A DNA stretch of 64,000 nucleotides from Microbacterium sp. YJN-G (GTDB lineage: Bacteria > Actinomycetota > Actinomycetes > Actinomycetales > Microbacteriaceae): positions 496,001 through 560,000 of the forward strand of contig NZ_CP060402.1 of NCBI RefSeq assembly GCF_015040615.1, written 5' to 3'. The notes beneath the pieces are model-generated. The model made no database searches. It was not told the DNA's origin and saw only the letters and a program-made list of their open reading frames with translations. Positions 52,532-61,370 of this stretch are shown in pieces. Position 1 is the stretch's first letter; every line of letters starts with the position of its first letter. A program made the translations under genes and the position numbers.

Positions 52532-53473
52532 ATGACCGCCACACTGACCGACCGCTACATCGCCGCGACCATCCGCAGCCTGCCCCCGCAGCTGCAGTCC
52601 GAGGTGCGCGACGAGCTGCAGGCCTCCATCGCGGATGCCATCGACGCGCGCGCCGAGCGCGGCCAGTCGCACGATGACGCTGAGCACGCGGTACTCACCG
52701 AACTCGGCGACCCGAGCGTGCTCGCCGCCGGCTACGCCGACCGTCCGCTGCACCTGATCGGACCGAAGTACTTCCTCACCTGGTGGCGGCTGCTGAAGCT
52801 GCTCATGGCCATCGTTCCCGCGTGCGCCTTCGGCGGCGTCGTCATCGCGCAGGCACTGACCGGCGCGGGCATCGGAGAGATCATCGGCGAGGGCATCGCG
52901 ATCGCCCTGTCGGTGGCCATGCACATCGCCTTCTGGGTGACGCTGATCTTCGTCGTCCTCGAGCGCACCGGCGCCGACACCGGTGTGCGGTGGAGCGTCG
53001 ACCAGCTGCCGGACGAGAGGCACCCGGGCACCGGTCGCGCCGACCTCATCGCGTCGCTCGTCATGCTCGCGATCTTCGTCGGCGCGCTGTTCTGGGATCG
53101 CTTCCGCGGATTCGCGTTCCTGCAGGGCGAGTGGCTGCCCGTCATGAACCCCGACCTGTGGCCGTGGGGGATCGGTGCGCTGCTCGTGCTCATGGCGGCC
53201 GAGGCCGCGCTCGCCATCGTCGTGTACGCGCACGGCCGGTGGACCTCGGCGCTGGCCTGGGGGAACATCGCCCTCGCCGTGATCTTCGTCAGCCTGGGCC
53301 TCACCGCCCTCGCGCGCGGAGAGCTGTTCAACCCCGAGTTCGTCACTCTGCTCGCCGAGAACGGCGTGAACGACGCTGCGCGAACCGTGCTCGCAGTGCT
53401 CACCGGACTGGGCATCGCCGCCGTCGCGATCGGCGACGGCATCGACGGCTGGCGCAAGGCCCGCCGCGCCTAG
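52532..53473 (+). CDS. HAAS-domain integral membrane protein
   Basis: A 313-residue protein. The first ~80 residues are a HAAS/permease-prefix module (YIAATIRSLPPQLQSEVRDEL, then DAEHAVLTELGDPSVLAAGY), which commonly pairs with PadR regulators. About six or seven membrane segments follow. The HAAS-PadR pairing suggests a membrane sensor or a regulator of an export or envelope-stress function; nothing more specific can be said. Confidence 0.82.
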   Translation: MTATLTDRYIAATIRSLPPQLQSEVRDELQASIADAIDARAERGQSHDDAEHAVLTELGDPSVLAAGYADRPLHLIGPKYFLTWWRLLKLLMAIVPACAFGGVVIAQALTGAGIGEIIGEGIAIALSVAMHIAFWVTLIFVVLERTGADTGVRWSVDQLPDERHPGTGRADLIASLVMLAIFVGALFWDRFRGFAFLQGEWLPVMNPDLWPWGIGALLVLMAAEAALAIVVYAHGRWTSALAWGNIALAVIFVSLGLTALARGELFNPEFVTLLAENGVNDAARTVLAVLTGLGIAAVAIGDGIDGWRKARRA

Positions 53474-53505
53474 CGCGCCGCCCTAGCGCATCCCCCATCA
53501 CCACA

Positions 53506-53593
53506 CCCGCCGAAACCCCTCAGGGCTGCCGATACCCCTCGTGAATTGCGCGATTCACGAGGGGTATCGGCAATCAGGAGGGGTTTCGGCGGG
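53506..53593. repeat. Four-arm palindromic element, family A, most perfect copy
   Basis: 88 bp. Outer arms of 16 bp (53506-53521 and 53578-53593) and inner arms of 20 bp (53527-53546 and 53553-53572) are both exact, with a 6-nt loop. It lies between the convergent HAAS and cyclophilin genes and should form a very stable hairpin in either transcript. Confidence 0.87.
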
Positions 53594-53600
53594 TAGGCGA

Positions 53601-54305
53601 TCAGTTGGTGACGGACTCGATCGTCACGGGCGACTTCGGCTGGCCGTCGGGACCGCCGGATGCCGTGCCCGCGGCGGCGATGCCGGCGACGACCGCCGTG
53701 CTCGCCTCGTCGAGCTGACCGAAGACGGTGTACGCGGGCGGCAGCGAGGTGTCGGCGTAGACGATGAAGAACTGCGAGCCGTTCGTGTCGGGCCCGGCGT
53801 TGGCCATCGCCAGGGTGCCGGCGTCGTAGGTCTCGGAGCCGCTCAGCTCGTCGGGGAACGAGTAGCCGGGGCCGCCCCGGCCGGATGCTGTCGGGTCACC
53901 GCACTGCAGCACGAAGATGCCCGCGGTGGTGAGACGGTGGCAGGTCGTGCCGTCGAAGTAGCCCTGGTCCGCGAGCGACAGGAAGCTGTTGACCGTGCAC
54001 GGCGCCGAGTCCGCGTCGAGGGTGACGGTCAGGTCGCCGGCGCTGGTCGCGATGGTCGCGGGCACCTCGCCGGTGGCCTTCGGCTCGGCCGGCGGAGCGT
54101 CGACAGGACGCGACGCCGGGCGTCCGCCGGCGGAGTAGACGCATTCGCCGGATGCCGTGGACTGCGGCGCCGCAGCCGACGCGTCCTGAGTCTCCTGTGG
54201 GGCATCCGGGGTGGAGGCGCAGCCGGCGAGGGCCAGAGCACCCGCCGCGCTCAGCGCGAGCAGGATGCGACGGACACGGGACGGGGTGATCAGAGGCATG
54301 CGCAC
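53601..54305 (-). CDS. Lipoprotein peptidyl-prolyl isomerase (cyclophilin type)
   Basis: A 234-residue secreted folding catalyst. Lipobox ALAGC (Cys29 from the GTG), then an Ala/Pro/Asp linker of about 60 residues and a cyclophilin domain with YFDGTTCHRLTTAGIFVLQC, GYSFPDEL and SQFFIVYADTSLP. The usual FHR of the active site is CHR, and two further Cys are present, a form common in actinobacteria. The GTG at 54305 is chosen because TACGAT lies exactly 6 nt before it (leaderless); the ATG two codons on is the alternative. Confidence 0.87.
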   Translation of the reverse strand: MRMPLITPSRVRRILLALSAAGALALAGCASTPDAPQETQDASAAAPQSTASGECVYSAGGRPASRPVDAPPAEPKATGEVPATIATSAGDLTVTLDADSAPCTVNSFLSLADQGYFDGTTCHRLTTAGIFVLQCGDPTASGRGGPGYSFPDELSGSETYDAGTLAMANAGPDTNGSQFFIVYADTSLPPAYTVFGQLDEASTAVVAGIAAAGTASGGPDGQPKSPVTIESVTN

Positions 54306-54387
54306 CCGACGATCGTACGCGAGGCCCGCACGGCATCCGTCCCGCGGCATCCCGTACTCCCGTACCCACCGGAATAGGCTGGATGCC

Positions 54388-55299
<912 letters not shown>

Positions 55300-55340
55300 G
55301 CTTGCCGGGGGTCGGGGCGAGAGGCTGGAGGAGGGGCGTG

Positions 55341-56471
55341 ATGCGACTGCATCCGATCGGCGGGGGTGACGCGCGGGCGGTCCGCGATGCGCTGCCCGCC
55401 GCGCTGGCGGGCGAGCGGGCACTCGCGCTCGGGTTCACGCCGGCGCCGGATGACGAGGTGCCGGAGGGCACCGCGGTCGTGATCGCGACGTCCGGCTCAT
55501 CGGGCGTGCCCAAGCGCGTGGTGATCAGTGCCTCGGCGCTGCGCGCCAGCGCTGAGGCCACGGCCGCGCGCCTCGGGCAGGGCCGCTGGATCCTCACGCT
55601 GCCTGCAGGCTACGTCGCGGGGCTGCAGGTGCTCGTGCGCTCCCTCCTGGCGGGGACCTCGCCGGTGGTCATGGAGGGCCGGTTCACGGCGGACGCGTTC
55701 GTCGCGGCGACCCGCGAAGCCGGAGGCGCGGGCCTGTACACCTCGCTGGTCCCCGCGCAGCTCGCGACCCTCGTCGACGCGGCCGGCGACAGCGAGGTGC
55801 TCGCCGCGCTGCGCGCGCATCGTGCGATCCTCGTCGGCGGGCAGGCGCTCTCGGACGGCATCCGGATGCGTGCCGCCGAGCTGCGTGTGCCGCTCGTGCA
55901 CACCTATGGCTCGAGCGAGACCAGCGGCGGCTGCGTATACGACGGCGTGCCGCTCGACGGCGTCGCAGTGCGCCGATCCGGGGATGAGCTGCTCATCAGC
56001 GGCCCCACCCTCGCCGACGGATACCTCGGCGATGACGCGCTGACCGCACGGGCCTTCGAGACCGACGAGCAGGGCGTGCGCTGGTATCGCACCGGCGACC
56101 GGGGCGCCATCCACGATGCTGTCGTCGAGGTGCACGGGCGGCTCGACAACGTGATCGTCTCGGGCGGCATCAACATCTCGCTCGACCGCGTCGAGCGGGT
56201 CGTGCGCAGCGTGCCCGGCCTCGAGCAGGCGGTCGTGCTCGGGATGCCGGACGAACGCTGGGGTGAGGCGCCGATCATCTTCGTGGCTCGCGGTGAGCGC
56301 AACGGTGACGACCTTCTCGACGAGGCCCGCGCGAGGGTCACCGCCGAGATCGGCAAGCACGCGCGCCCGGCGCAGCTGGAAGAGGCGCCCGAGCTGCCCC
56401 TGCTGGCATCGGGCAAACCCGACCGCGAGCTGCTGCGCCGGATGATCCACGAGGTGCCCCCGCCGGGATGA
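55341..56471 (+). CDS. menE: o-Succinylbenzoate--CoA ligase
   Basis: A 376-residue AMP-forming ligase, short for the family as is usual for actinobacterial MenE. The P-loop VIATSGSSGVPKRVV, the YGSSETSGGC motif, the WYRTGDRG hinge and the C-terminal lysine in LLASGKPDRELLRR are present. It makes the CoA thioester that MenB cyclises. GGAGGAGG precedes the ATG. Confidence 0.93.
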   Translation: MRLHPIGGGDARAVRDALPAALAGERALALGFTPAPDDEVPEGTAVVIATSGSSGVPKRVVISASALRASAEATAARLGQGRWILTLPAGYVAGLQVLVRSLLAGTSPVVMEGRFTADAFVAATREAGGAGLYTSLVPAQLATLVDAAGDSEVLAALRAHRAILVGGQALSDGIRMRAAELRVPLVHTYGSSETSGGCVYDGVPLDGVAVRRSGDELLISGPTLADGYLGDDALTARAFETDEQGVRWYRTGDRGAIHDAVVEVHGRLDNVIVSGGINISLDRVERVVRSVPGLEQAVVLGMPDERWGEAPIIFVARGERNGDDLLDEARARVTAEIGKHARPAQLEEAPELPLLASGKPDRELLRRMIHEVPPPG

Positions 56472-56573
56472 CACCCCGCCCCGGCCCCCTGCGCACCGAC
56501 CGAACCCCGTCGGGAACCAGGTCTCCGGACTCATGGCGCAGCCCAGGCCAGGCACTGCGGCATACTGACGCGC

Positions 56574-57365
56574 ATGGCCGTCTACACGCATGGGCACCAC
56601 GCCTCGGTGCTGCGCTCGCACAACAACCGCTCCATCGCGAACTCGGCGGCTTACCTCGAACCGCTTCTGACGGCTGACGCGCACCTGCTCGACGTGGGGG
56701 CGGGTCCGGGCACGATCACGGTCGACTTCGCCTCCCGGGTCTCCCGCGTCACGGCGACCGAGATCGACGCGGATGCCCTCCGCCTGTCGCAGAGCCTCGC
56801 GGCCGATCAGGGCGTGGACAACATCGACTTCGCCGTCGAGGACGTGCACGCGCTGAGCTTCGCCGACGACACCTTCGACATCGTGCATGCACACCAGGTG
56901 CTGCAGCACGTCGGCGACCCCGTGCAGGCGCTGCGCGAGATGCGCCGGGTCACCAAGCCCGGCGGCATCGTCGCCGCGCGCGACTCCGACTACGCCGGCT
57001 TCATCTGGTTCCCCGTGCTGCCCGAACTCGACGAGTGGCTGCGGCTGTACCGCGAGGCGGCCCGCGCGAACGGCGGCGAGCCCGATGCCGGGCGGCGCCT
57101 GCTCGGCTGGGCACGGGCCGCGGGTTTCACCGACGTCACCGTCACGGCATCCACCTGGTGCTACGCGACGCCGGCCGAGCGCGAATGGTGGGGCGGCATG
57201 TGGGCCGACCGCATCCTGGGCTCCGCCCTCGCGCACCAGCTCGAGCGCGACGGGTTCGCCACCCGCACCCAGCTGCAGGACATCAGCGACGCCTGGCGTC
57301 GCTGGGCGGATGACGGCGACGGCTGGTTCCTCGTGCCGCACGGCGAGATCCTCTGCCGCGCCTGA
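56574..57365 (+). CDS. Class I SAM-dependent methyltransferase
   Basis: A 263-residue enzyme of the UbiE/methyltransf-11 type. SAM motif I is LLDVGAGPGTITVDFA, followed by ATEIDADALRLS, then VEDVHALSFADDTFDIVHAH and LREMRRVTKPGGIVAAR. The substrate is not clear; being next to menB/menE invites a quinone role, but the C-terminal half is not that of MenG/UbiE, so this is only a suggestion. A CATACT box is 7 nt before the ATG. Confidence 0.88.
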   Translation: MAVYTHGHHASVLRSHNNRSIANSAAYLEPLLTADAHLLDVGAGPGTITVDFASRVSRVTATEIDADALRLSQSLAADQGVDNIDFAVEDVHALSFADDTFDIVHAHQVLQHVGDPVQALREMRRVTKPGGIVAARDSDYAGFIWFPVLPELDEWLRLYREAARANGGEPDAGRRLLGWARAAGFTDVTVTASTWCYATPAEREWWGGMWADRILGSALAHQLERDGFATRTQLQDISDAWRRWADDGDGWFLVPHGEILCRA

Positions 57366-57439
57366 CCGGCGCCCGCCACACGCCCGGATACATCTGCAGG
57401 CGGATGCCGCCGGGCCGCCCGGTCGCCTAGCGTAGGGGA

Positions 57440-58627
57440 GTGATCCGGCCCCTGAAGACCCACCAGCTCGTCCTCGACATCATCGGGGCGTTCCTGGGCC
57501 TGGTCATCACCCTGCCGCTGAGCATGCTCCTGCTCGCCACGCCGTCGCTCACCTGGCTGTCCGACCTGCGGGTCGAGATCGTGCACCACGTCGTGGTGGC
57601 GCTGATCATGTGGAGCGCCGCCGCCATCGCGCGGCTCTCACCGCCGATCGCCCTCGCGATCGCCTGGGCGGGCGCGGTGGTGCAGATGGCGGGCGGGATG
57701 CTGCCCTCGCCGGCGAACGTCGCCATCTTCGTCGTGCTGTTCGCCTCGGCCGCCTGGGGAAGCACCCGCCTGCTGTGGATCGGCGGCGCGTCGTCCCTGG
57801 GCGGCGGCGGCATCGCCGGGCTGTACGTCGCCGTCATCGAATGGGGATCGCTGGTCGTCGACGAGCAGTTCCCCGTGCGCGTGCTGGCGTTCGGCTCGCT
57901 GGTCGGCGCGGTCGTCATCCTCTCACTGGCCATGTCGTGGGGTGCCGGGCTGCTGTGGCGGGTCGTGCTGCGCAGTCGCGCCACCCGCGAGGCGCAGCTG
58001 CAGGCCGAAGCCGTCGCCGCCGAGGAGCAGGAGCGGGTGCGCATCGCGCGCGACATGCACGACATCGTCGCGCACTCGCTGGCGGTGGTGATCGCGCAGT
58101 CCGACGGCGCCCGCTACGCGGCGGCCGCCTCGCCCGAGCTCGCGCAGGAGGCCCTCGGCACGATCGCGCAGACGGCGCGCGCGGCGCTCTCGGACGTGCG
58201 GATGCTGCTCACGCAGCTGCGTCACCGTCAGGGCGACGGACCCCAGCCGACGCTCGCCGACCTCGAGGCGTTGTTCGCGCAGGTGCGCGCGGCGGGCATC
58301 GAGCCCCGCGTGACCGTCGACCCCACCCCGCCGGGCGAGCCGCCCGGGGTGATCCAGCTGGCCGTGTACCGCATCCTGCAGGAGGCGCTCACCAACGCGC
58401 TGCGTCACGGAGAGGGCGACGTCGACGTGCGGATGTCGTGGTTCGCCGAGCGCGCCGACATCGAGGTGCGCAACCGCGTCGCAGCATCCGCCGGTTCCGG
58501 GGCCGGTCACGGACTGGTCGGGATGCGTGAGCGAGCGCAGCTCGTCGGCGGCACGTTCTCGGCCGTCCGCGACGGCGCGTGGTTCGTCGTGCGGGCCTCG
58601 CTGCCCGTGCACGCCGGTCAGCGGTAA
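57440..58627 (+). CDS. Sensor histidine kinase (NarL-type, HisKA_3)
   Basis: A 395-residue membrane kinase. Five or so membrane segments occupy residues 10-180, followed by a short linker, the HisKA_3 dimerisation helix with phosphoacceptor His207 (RIARDMHDIVAHSL) and a HATPase domain (EALTNALRHGEG, then GHGLVGMRER). No separate sensor domain is visible, so the signal is probably read in the membrane. TAGCGT (57428-57433) is 6 nt before the GTG start. The cognate regulator follows after 66 bp. Confidence 0.92.
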   Translation: MIRPLKTHQLVLDIIGAFLGLVITLPLSMLLLATPSLTWLSDLRVEIVHHVVVALIMWSAAAIARLSPPIALAIAWAGAVVQMAGGMLPSPANVAIFVVLFASAAWGSTRLLWIGGASSLGGGGIAGLYVAVIEWGSLVVDEQFPVRVLAFGSLVGAVVILSLAMSWGAGLLWRVVLRSRATREAQLQAEAVAAEEQERVRIARDMHDIVAHSLAVVIAQSDGARYAAAASPELAQEALGTIAQTARAALSDVRMLLTQLRHRQGDGPQPTLADLEALFAQVRAAGIEPRVTVDPTPPGEPPGVIQLAVYRILQEALTNALRHGEGDVDVRMSWFAERADIEVRNRVAASAGSGAGHGLVGMRERAQLVGGTFSAVRDGAWFVVRASLPVHAGQR

Positions 58628-58693
58628 TGCCGCGCGGGACGGTCGCCGCGAGCGGCGAAGATGGAAGCAGCCGGGACGAACCAGGAGGTGACG

Positions 58694-59329
58694 ATGATCA
58701 GAGTCGTGCTCGTCGATGACCAGGCGCTGTTCCGCGCCGGCGTCCGGATGCTGGTGTCGTCGCAGCCCGACATGGACGTGGTCGGCGAGGCCGGCGACGG
58801 CCAGGAGGCGCTCGAGGTCGTCGCACGCACCCGCCCCGACGTGGTGCTGATGGACATCCGGATGCCGGTCATGGACGGTCTGACCGCCACGGCCGAGCTG
58901 CTGGCCCGCCCCCACGCACCCCGGATCGTCATGCTCACGACGTTCGACCTCGACGAGGCCGCGGCGCGTGCCATCCAGCAGGGCGCCAGCGGGTTCCTGC
59001 TCAAGGATGCCGACCCCGAGTTCCTGCTCGCCGCGATCCGCACCGTGGACTCCGGCTCGAGCGTGATCGCGGCATCCGCGACCCGCGAGCTGTTCGCGCA
59101 CTTCACCTCCGAGACCAAGCCGGTGCCCGCCGCGTACGCCGACCTCACCGACCGCGAGCGCGAGATCTTCGCGCTCGCCGCCCGCGGCCTGTCGAACTCC
59201 GAGATCGCGGCGCGCGAGTACCTCAGTGAGGCGACCGTGAAGACGCACATCAGCCGCATCCTCGCCAAGCTGGCCCTGCGCGACCGGGTGCAGCTGGTCG
59301 TGTTCGCCTTCGAGCACGGGCTCGCCTGA
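58694..59329 (+). CDS. NarL/LuxR-type response regulator
   Basis: A 211-residue regulator: receiver with phosphoacceptor Asp54 (VLMDIRMPVMDG) and conserved Lys in GFLLKDAD, then a LuxR HTH (LTDREREIFALAARGLSNSE, then LSEATVKTHISRILAKL). AGGAGG precedes the ATG. It is partner to the kinase upstream; target genes are unknown. Confidence 0.93.
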   Translation: MIRVVLVDDQALFRAGVRMLVSSQPDMDVVGEAGDGQEALEVVARTRPDVVLMDIRMPVMDGLTATAELLARPHAPRIVMLTTFDLDEAAARAIQQGASGFLLKDADPEFLLAAIRTVDSGSSVIAASATRELFAHFTSETKPVPAAYADLTDREREIFALAARGLSNSEIAAREYLSEATVKTHISRILAKLALRDRVQLVVFAFEHGLA

Positions 59330-59361
59330 CGCTACGGACGGCATCCGGCGCCCCGGGCCCC

Positions 59362-59442
59362 GCCCCGATCTGCTGAGCCCGCCCCGATCTGCTGACGTTC
59401 CTGCCCGATTCCTCCGCAGAACGGGTCAACGTCAGCAGATCG
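59362..59442. repeat. Palindromic element, family E (CGATCTGCTGACGTT core)
   Basis: CGATCTGCTGACGTT (59385-59399) and its exact complement (59428-59442) form the main stem, with CCCG/CGGG inside (59404-59407, 59422-59425). A second direct copy of the left arm, CGATCTGCTGA, precedes it within 59362-59376. It sits between the two convergent response-regulator genes. Confidence 0.75.
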
Positions 59443-59457
59443 TGCACCGGATGCCGC

Positions 59458-60078
59458 TCAGATGAGCCCGGTCTCCTGGGCGACGTGCACCGCACGGGAG
59501 CGGCTGTCGACGCCGAGCTTGGTGAGGATGTGGGCGATGTGGCTCTTCACGGTCGCCTCGGTCACGAACAGGGCCCGCGCGATCTCCTTGTTCGACGCGC
59601 CGGTCGCGAGCTGGCGCAGCACGTCGATCTCGCGCGTGGTGAGCCGGGGCAGGGGGTTGCGCATTCCGCGCAGCACCCGGGTGGCGAGCTCGGGACCGAG
59701 CACGACGTCGCCGGCGGCGGCACGCCGGATGCCGTCGGCGATCGCATCGGGGGCGACTTCCTTGAGCAGGTATCCGGCGGCTCCGGCCTCGATCGCGCCG
59801 AGGATCTCGGCATCGCGGTCGAAGGTGGTCAGGATCAGCACGGCAGGCGGATGCTCGAGGGCGCGCAGCGCCGCAGTCGTCTGGATGCCGTCGATGCCGG
59901 CACCCAGGCGCAGGTCGCACAGCACGACATCGGGTTCCAGGTGGGCGGCGAGGGTGATCGCCTCTTCGCCGGTCGCGGCTTCGCCCACGACGCGCAGGCT
60001 GTCGCCGTCGTCGAGGACGGTGCGCAGGCCGCTGCGCACCACGGGGTGGTCGTCGACCAGAAGGACGGTGATGCTCAC
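59458..60078 (-). CDS. NarL/LuxR-type response regulator (second system)
   Basis: A 206-residue regulator with receiver Asp55 (VVLCDLRLGAGIDG), Lys in GYLLKEVA, and a LuxR HTH (LTTREIDVLRQLATGASNKE, then VTEATVKSHIAHIL). The GTG start overlaps the kinase stop by 4 bp. It belongs to the MMPL-kinase-regulator operon on the minus strand. Confidence 0.93.
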   Translation of the reverse strand: MSITVLLVDDHPVVRSGLRTVLDDGDSLRVVGEAATGEEAITLAAHLEPDVVLCDLRLGAGIDGIQTTAALRALEHPPAVLILTTFDRDAEILGAIEAGAAGYLLKEVAPDAIADGIRRAAAGDVVLGPELATRVLRGMRNPLPRLTTREIDVLRQLATGASNKEIARALFVTEATVKSHIAHILTKLGVDSRSRAVHVAQETGLI

Positions 60079-61370
60079 GAGATCTCCTCAGTGGTGCTGC
60101 CGCGGGGGCCGTTCGGCGAGGCGGGGCTGTCGGGGTGGATCGGCAGGTGCGCCGAGATGGCGGTTCCCTCGCCCGGCGTGCTCTCGATGTCGAGGCCGCC
60201 GCCGAGCTCACGCAGCCGGGCACGCATGAATCGCAGGCCGTAGCTCGACCCGGTCGCCTCGCCGCGCCGCTCCCACCCGGAGACGTCGAACCCGGCGCCG
60301 TCGTCGATGAGATCCAGGCGCACGCTGTCCTCGGCATCGATCAGGCTCATCACGATGTGCGTCGCGCCCGCGTGCAGCCGCACGTTGGCGATCGCCGACT
60401 GCGCCGTGCGCAGCAGCGCGACCTCGACCTCGGTGGGCAGCTGCGGCAGCGAGTCGTCGACGTGCAGCTCGACCTGCAGGCCGGTCTCGTCACGCGCCCG
60501 GTCGAGCATGCGCTGCAGCGCCGGGGCGAGGGCGCCGTTCTCGAGCTCGGCAGGGGCGAGCGCGGCCACGATGCGCCGCACGTCGGCGAGGCTGTCGGTG
60601 GCGAGTGTCTCGAGCTGTGCGAACGCGCGGCTCGTGACCGGATCGTGCTCGCGTGCGGTCTCGGCGTGGGCGAGCAGCCGGATCGACGACAGCGACTGGG
60701 CCACGGTGTCGTGGATGTCGCGTGACAGCCGGGTGCGCTCGGCGATCACGCCCGAATGCCGCTGCGCATGGGCGAGTTCCTCCTGCAACTCGGACATCTC
60801 GCTCTGGGCGCGGGTCAGCGAGGCGACCAGGCGCTCACGCTCGGCAGCGTCGCGCAGCAGCTGCAGGTATCCGCGCGAGATGCCGAATGCGAACACGCCG
60901 CCGATCAGTGGCCCGAACACGTTGGCATAGCTGGTGGTGCCGTGGTGCAGGATCGGGGCAGTGATCACGATCGTCAGCACGATCAGCGAGAAGAGCAGCC
61001 CCCAGGGAAGGCGCAGCAGGTGCCCGGCGAGCAGCCAGAGCAGGAACGCCAGCCAGACGAACTCGGCCGAGACTGCGACGGCGGCGACCCAGACCAGGGC
61101 GAACCCGATCAGCCACCAGACGATGACCGTGCGCGAGCGGGACTTCGACGGCAGGATCGCGCCGGCGGTATGCCAAGCCAGGATGGCGAGGCCGGTGATC
61201 ACCGCGACGATGATCGGTGTGCCGTCGCCGATCGCGCGGATCACTCCGATCGCGGTGAGGACGACGGCCATGAGGTGCTGCCCCACCTCCATGGCACGAA
61301 CGGTGAGGCCGGCCGGAGCCGGCCCCACCGCGTCGTCAGCGTGCGTCAAGGGCGAGTTCACGAGACTCAT
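60075..61370 (-). CDS. Sensor histidine kinase (second system)
   Basis: A 431-residue membrane kinase. Six membrane segments lie between residues 30 and 165, then a coiled coil, the HisKA_3 helix with His220 (TRLSRDIHDTVAQSL) and a HATPase domain (TAQSAIANVRLHAGA, DDGAGFDVSGW, YGLRFMRARLRELGG). The ATG overlaps the MMPL coding region by 35 bp, so the start may be a little further in. Its location downstream of an exporter suggests that it senses a membrane-active compound or envelope stress; this is inference. Confidence 0.9.
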   Translation of the reverse strand: MSLVNSPLTHADDAVGPAPAGLTVRAMEVGQHLMAVVLTAIGVIRAIGDGTPIIVAVITGLAILAWHTAGAILPSKSRSRTVIVWWLIGFALVWVAAVAVSAEFVWLAFLLWLLAGHLLRLPWGLLFSLIVLTIVITAPILHHGTTSYANVFGPLIGGVFAFGISRGYLQLLRDAAERERLVASLTRAQSEMSELQEELAHAQRHSGVIAERTRLSRDIHDTVAQSLSSIRLLAHAETAREHDPVTSRAFAQLETLATDSLADVRRIVAALAPAELENGALAPALQRMLDRARDETGLQVELHVDDSLPQLPTEVEVALLRTAQSAIANVRLHAGATHIVMSLIDAEDSVRLDLIDDGAGFDVSGWERRGEATGSSYGLRFMRARLRELGGGLDIESTPGEGTAISAHLPIHPDSPASPNGPRGSTTEEIS